DNA from: Hyphomicrobiales bacterium
GTDB lineage: Bacteria > Pseudomonadota > Alphaproteobacteria > Rhizobiales > Beijerinckiaceae
Length of the DNA stretch: 64,000 nucleotides
Direction: 5' to 3'
Assembly: GCA_900470095.1 (NCBI GenBank)
Contig: UBZM01000028.1
Coordinates: forward strand, 124,001 to 188,000
The translations under genes and the position numbers were made by a program. Below the pieces are notes generated by a model. It was given only the letters and a program-made list of their open reading frames with translations, was not told the DNA's origin and ran no database searches. Positions 61,373 to 64,000 of the stretch are shown one piece after another. Each line of letters begins with the position of its first letter. Position 1 is the first letter of the stretch.

Positions 61373-62704
61373 GTGGAGAACAGGCACGTGCGAGCGAACG
61401 GAAGCGGACCAGCAGCAACACTGCGTTTTGAGGAATCGGCGCGGCAGATCGCTGCGAATGCGCGCTACATCGCTGGCGGCGTGAACAGCAATTTCAGGCT
61501 GGGCATGGCGCCGGGCCCGCTCGTCTTCGAGCGGGGCGAGGGCGCCTATCTCATCGATGTCGATGGCAACCGCATCATCGATTATTACTGCGGAATGGGG
61601 GCAACGGTGCTCGGCCACACCCCGGCCCGGGTCATCGAGGCAGTGCAGCGCCAAGCGGAGCGAGGCATCCTGTTTGCCGGCCAGGCGCCGATCGAGCACG
61701 AAGCGGCGAAGCTGATCTGCGAGCGCATTCCCAGTGCCGAGCGGCTTCGCTTCGGTTCATCGGGCTCCGAGGTGGCGCAGGCCGCGATCCGCCTGGCTCG
61801 CGCGGCGACGGGCCGGAGCACCATCGTCAAGTTCGAGGGGCATTATCACGGTTGGTTCGACAACATCCTGTGGTCGACGGCGCCCGGCCTCAATGCGGCT
61901 GGTCCTAGCGATGCGCCGACACCCGTCGCGGGGAGCCGAGGACAGGACCCCAGCGCAGGCGACGGTCTTTCGATCCTCGGCTGGAACGACCTCGCTGCGC
62001 TCGAGGCACGCCTTGCCCGTGGCGACGTCGCGGCGGTGATGATGGAACCGGCCATGTGCAACCAGGGCGCCATCGCACCGCTGCCGGGCTATCTGGAAGG
62101 CGCACTCGCGGCCTGCCGCGCCCATGGCGCCCTGCTGATCTTCGATGAGGTGATCACCGGATTCCGTCTTGGTCGCGGCGGTGCTCAGGAGCGCTTTGGC
62201 GTCACGCCAGACCTGACGATCCTGGCGAAGGCGATTGCCAACGGATTTCCGGTGGCGGCGGTCGCCGGGCGGGGCGACCTGATCGACTTGTTTGCGGATG
62301 GCGTGCTGCATGGTGGCACTTTTAATGCGCAGCCGATCGCCATGGCGGCAATGGTCGCGACGCAGCAGGCCCTGACTCCGGAGCATTACGAGCGCAGCTC
62401 GGCTCACGGCCAGCGTCTTCAAGATGGTATCCGCGATATCCTGGCAGAGGAGGGCATCAAGGCTCAGGTCGTGGGTTTCCCGCTGATGTTCCACATTGCC
62501 TTCGGGCTCGATGCGCCGGCGCGCGACTATCGTGAAGTCGCGGCCTCCGACAAGGCGGCCTATAGCCGTTTCGCGCTCGCGCTGCTGAAACGCGGCGTTC
62601 GCGTGCTTGAGCGTGGCGCCTGGTTCGTCTCGTCCGAGCACGATGCTGGCATCGTCGAGGTTACACTGGAAGCAGTGCGCGGTGCCGCACGCGATACCCG
62701 ATAG
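61373..62704 (+). CDS. Class III aminotransferase, glutamate-1-semialdehyde aminomutase-like
   Basis: This 443-residue fold-type I PLP enzyme has SSGSEV (129-134), Asp258 (LIFDEVITGFR) and Schiff-base Lys286 (TILAKAIANGFPVAA). True HemL reads differently around the lysine, and HemL is not expected in a peptide operon. This subgroup includes beta-amino-acid aminotransferases, which is the preferred idea here. Start codons GTG 61373 and GTG 61388 are both possible. It would act on an amino acid released by the M81 enzymes. Confidence 0.88.
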   Translation: MENRHVRANGSGPAATLRFEESARQIAANARYIAGGVNSNFRLGMAPGPLVFERGEGAYLIDVDGNRIIDYYCGMGATVLGHTPARVIEAVQRQAERGILFAGQAPIEHEAAKLICERIPSAERLRFGSSGSEVAQAAIRLARAATGRSTIVKFEGHYHGWFDNILWSTAPGLNAAGPSDAPTPVAGSRGQDPSAGDGLSILGWNDLAALEARLARGDVAAVMMEPAMCNQGAIAPLPGYLEGALAACRAHGALLIFDEVITGFRLGRGGAQERFGVTPDLTILAKAIANGFPVAAVAGRGDLIDLFADGVLHGGTFNAQPIAMAAMVATQQALTPEHYERSSAHGQRLQDGIRDILAEEGIKAQVVGFPLMFHIAFGLDAPARDYREVAASDKAAYSRFALALLKRGVRVLERGAWFVSSEHDAGIVEVTLEAVRGAARDTR

Positions 62705-62764
62705 GGTCCCGCGTCCGATAGTCAGGTCGGCTTCGGCAGTGCTGTATTTGGAGCTCTCAGGACT

Positions 62765-62789
62765 GGCGGCCCGGTTCGCACCGGCCGCC
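62765..62789. terminator. Terminator-like hairpin between convergent genes
   Basis: A 10-bp GC stem (GGCGG with a bulged C, then CCGGT; partner ACCGGCCGCC) closes a TCGC loop. It lies 60 bp after the aminotransferase stop, in the 199 bp before the convergent MFS gene. Confidence 0.55.
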
Positions 62790-62903
62790 GACTCTTGCGG
62801 GGGGCCGTTACCCCTAGTTTTGAGCGACGGGTAGCATCGAGGCCCAAGGGCCTGCCGATGGTGTCGGCCGGCAGTTGGGGCGCGCAAGGGCGCATGCGCC
62901 TCC

Positions 62904-64000
62904 TCACGCGGGACGTTTGATCTGACGTCCAAGAGCGAACAATCCGAATGCGGCGAGCTGGCCAGCGACCAGCAGGAAAGGCCAGTCAAAGCTCCCGGTA
63001 CGGCTGGCGACGATGGCAAACACCAATGGCCCGCAGATCGATCCGACGAAGCCGAACAGGCTTGCGCCGGACGTCACGTCGCCGATCAGAGTGGGCGGCG
63101 CGACCCGCGCGAGTTCGGCCATGTGGACACCGTTCCATCCCATCGAGGTGGCACCGACCAGCGCCATGCAGCCATAGACCATCCAGGGACTGGCGTTTGT
63201 CGAAGCGACAAGCAGCATGATCGCGGAGCCTGCGCCGAAGGCCAGAAGCGAGAGAAGCAGAAGCCCGGCGCCCATCCGATCCGCCAGCCATCCAAAGAAG
63301 ATGCGCGCGACTGTGCTTGCTGCAAGCAAGACGGCGATGTAGTGCCCCGCCTGCGCCAGGGTCTTTCCGTGCTGCGTGACCATGTAGGTTGCGGTGAAGG
63401 CCGTGATGCTGGCCTGCGTTATGGAGAACGACACACCCAGCGCGGTGAGCATCGGCAAGGACGGGTGCGAATTCAGAACCCGGGCCGATCGGCTGAGCGA
63501 AGACGGCGAGAGGAACAGCCGGGCCCAGGCCCGGTTCTGAGGACCCTTCTCCGCATCGAGGCTCCGTTGAAAGGGCTGAACCAGCACGATGCAGAAAAAG
63601 ATGATCGCGACGATGGTCCAGACCGCGCCGACGAAGCCGAGCCCCAGGACCAGGGGCGCGACGACGAGACCGGCGATGGTACCACCCAGCGGGACGCCCG
63701 CCTGTTTGATCGAAAACACAAGCGTGCGGTGCCTGGGCGGCGCCGTACGCATCAGCAATTGGCTGCCAGCTGGCGTATTGGGCGCCAGGCCAAGGCCCAC
63801 CAGGAGGGCGCCGACGAGGCCAAGCAGTCCGAACGACTGCGACAGGAGCAGGAGACCGACCGCGACGAAGATCAGGCCGAGCTGCAAGGCTCGGATCGGG
63901 CCGTGGTGATCGAGCATCGGGCCGCCGCAAGCCAGGAACCAGCAGATGCCGACCGAAACCACTGCTGACACGTAGCCGATGCTTTCTGGCGTCATGCCCC
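62904..64000 (-). CDS. MFS transporter, N-terminus beyond the window
   Basis: The visible part, about 365 residues, is a major facilitator permease with about ten hydrophobic segments. Segments include YVSAVVSVGICWFLACGGP, VGLLLLSQSF and the second-half loop WLADRMGAGLLLLSLLAFG. The frame is open through the window edge. The ATG at 63995 falls at the end of where helix 1 should lie, so the true start is probably outside. The substrate is unknown; it is convergent with the peptide cluster and may be unrelated. Confidence 0.88.
   Translation of the reverse strand, partial: GMTPESIGYVSAVVSVGICWFLACGGPMLDHHGPIRALQLGLIFVAVGLLLLSQSFGLLGLVGALLVGLGLAPNTPAGSQLLMRTAPPRHRTLVFSIKQAGVPLGGTIAGLVVAPLVLGLGFVGAVWTIVAIIFFCIVLVQPFQRSLDAEKGPQNRAWARLFLSPSSLSRSARVLNSHPSLPMLTALGVSFSITQASITAFTATYMVTQHGKTLAQAGHYIAVLLAASTVARIFFGWLADRMGAGLLLLSLLAFGAGSAIMLLVASTNASPWMVYGCMALVGATSMGWNGVHMAELARVAPPTLIGDVTSGASLFGFVGSICGPLVFAIVASRTGSFDWPFLLVAGQLAAFGLFALGRQIKRPA

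Noticed and set aside
45237-62704. A microcystin-degradation (mlr) gene cluster
   Set aside because: M81 proteins resemble MlrC, but no MlrA endopeptidase, MlrB serine hydrolase or MlrD transporter is present, and M81 proteins are common in soil bacteria with other substrates.
61373-62704. HemL (tetrapyrrole synthesis)
   Set aside because: Family resemblance is clear, but the lysine region reads AKAIANGFP and the gene sits in a peptide regulon; alphaproteobacteria make aminolevulinate by HemA.
1-64000. tRNA, rRNA, CRISPR arrays, insertion sequences, prophage or attachment sites
   Set aside because: I looked for these and found no cloverleaf, repeat-spacer array, transposase or integrase sequence.

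Overview
The window is GC-rich, densely packed and almost wholly catabolic. A Ros/MucR-type regulator, many TAT or Sec-exported binding proteins, FCD-type GntR, IclR and LysR regulators, and seven ABC uptake systems point to an alphaproteobacterium of the Hyphomicrobiales. The style recalls soil genera such as Bosea, but the genus is a guess. I see no rRNA, tRNA, CRISPR array, phage or insertion sequence. 63 genes are annotated; the two at the window edges are partial.

Layout. (1) 1-13.3 kb: an organic-acid cluster with two FCD GntR regulators, a ferric/phosphonate-style ABC importer, two MmgE/PrpD proteins (one cut by the edge), two beta-decarboxylating dehydrogenases, a PdxA2-type dehydrogenase, a haloacetate-dehalogenase-like hydrolase and a four-domain rhodanese. 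Five copies of a palindrome related to ATTGTCGACAAT lie upstream of its transcription units. (2) 13.4-18.9 kb: a MarR/EmrB/EmrA efflux operon, MucR, two small proteins and a YbaK deacylase. (3) 19.2-25.0 kb: an amino-acid ABC importer with RidA, an IclR regulator and a SelA-like PLP enzyme. (4) 25.1-33.4 kb: a sugar or sugar-acid cluster with two permeases, tandem binding proteins, an enolase-superfamily dehydratase, an SDR and a FadR-type regulator, but no ATPase gene. (5) 33.6-34.1 kb: an L,D-transpeptidase. (6) 34.3-44.7 kb: a ten-gene operon opposite a LysR gene, with a three-subunit opine-oxidase-like dehydrogenase, an aldehyde dehydrogenase, a DapA-like enzyme, a polar amino-acid importer, a saccharopine-dehydrogenase-like protein and an Asp/Glu racemase. 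(7) 44.9-62.7 kb: a peptide-use region with three M81 (MlrC-like) metallopeptidases, two dipeptide-type ABC systems, a D-amino-acid dehydratase-like enzyme, a GSAM-type class III aminotransferase and an IclR regulator. (8) 62.9-64 kb: an MFS permease running off the end.

The most notable signal is in region 7. Four intergenic regions carry a 17-bp inverted repeat, [G/A]TT[T/C]C-N7-GAAAC. In each it lies exactly 9 bp upstream of a TTGAC/TTTAC -35-like element. At the divergent M81 pair a TTGAT lies at the same distance on the other strand too. This ties the peptidases, transporters, D-amino-acid enzyme and aminotransferase into one likely regulon. A second pattern is a GC-rich hairpin directly after the binding-protein gene in five ABC loci, probably setting binding-protein excess over permease.
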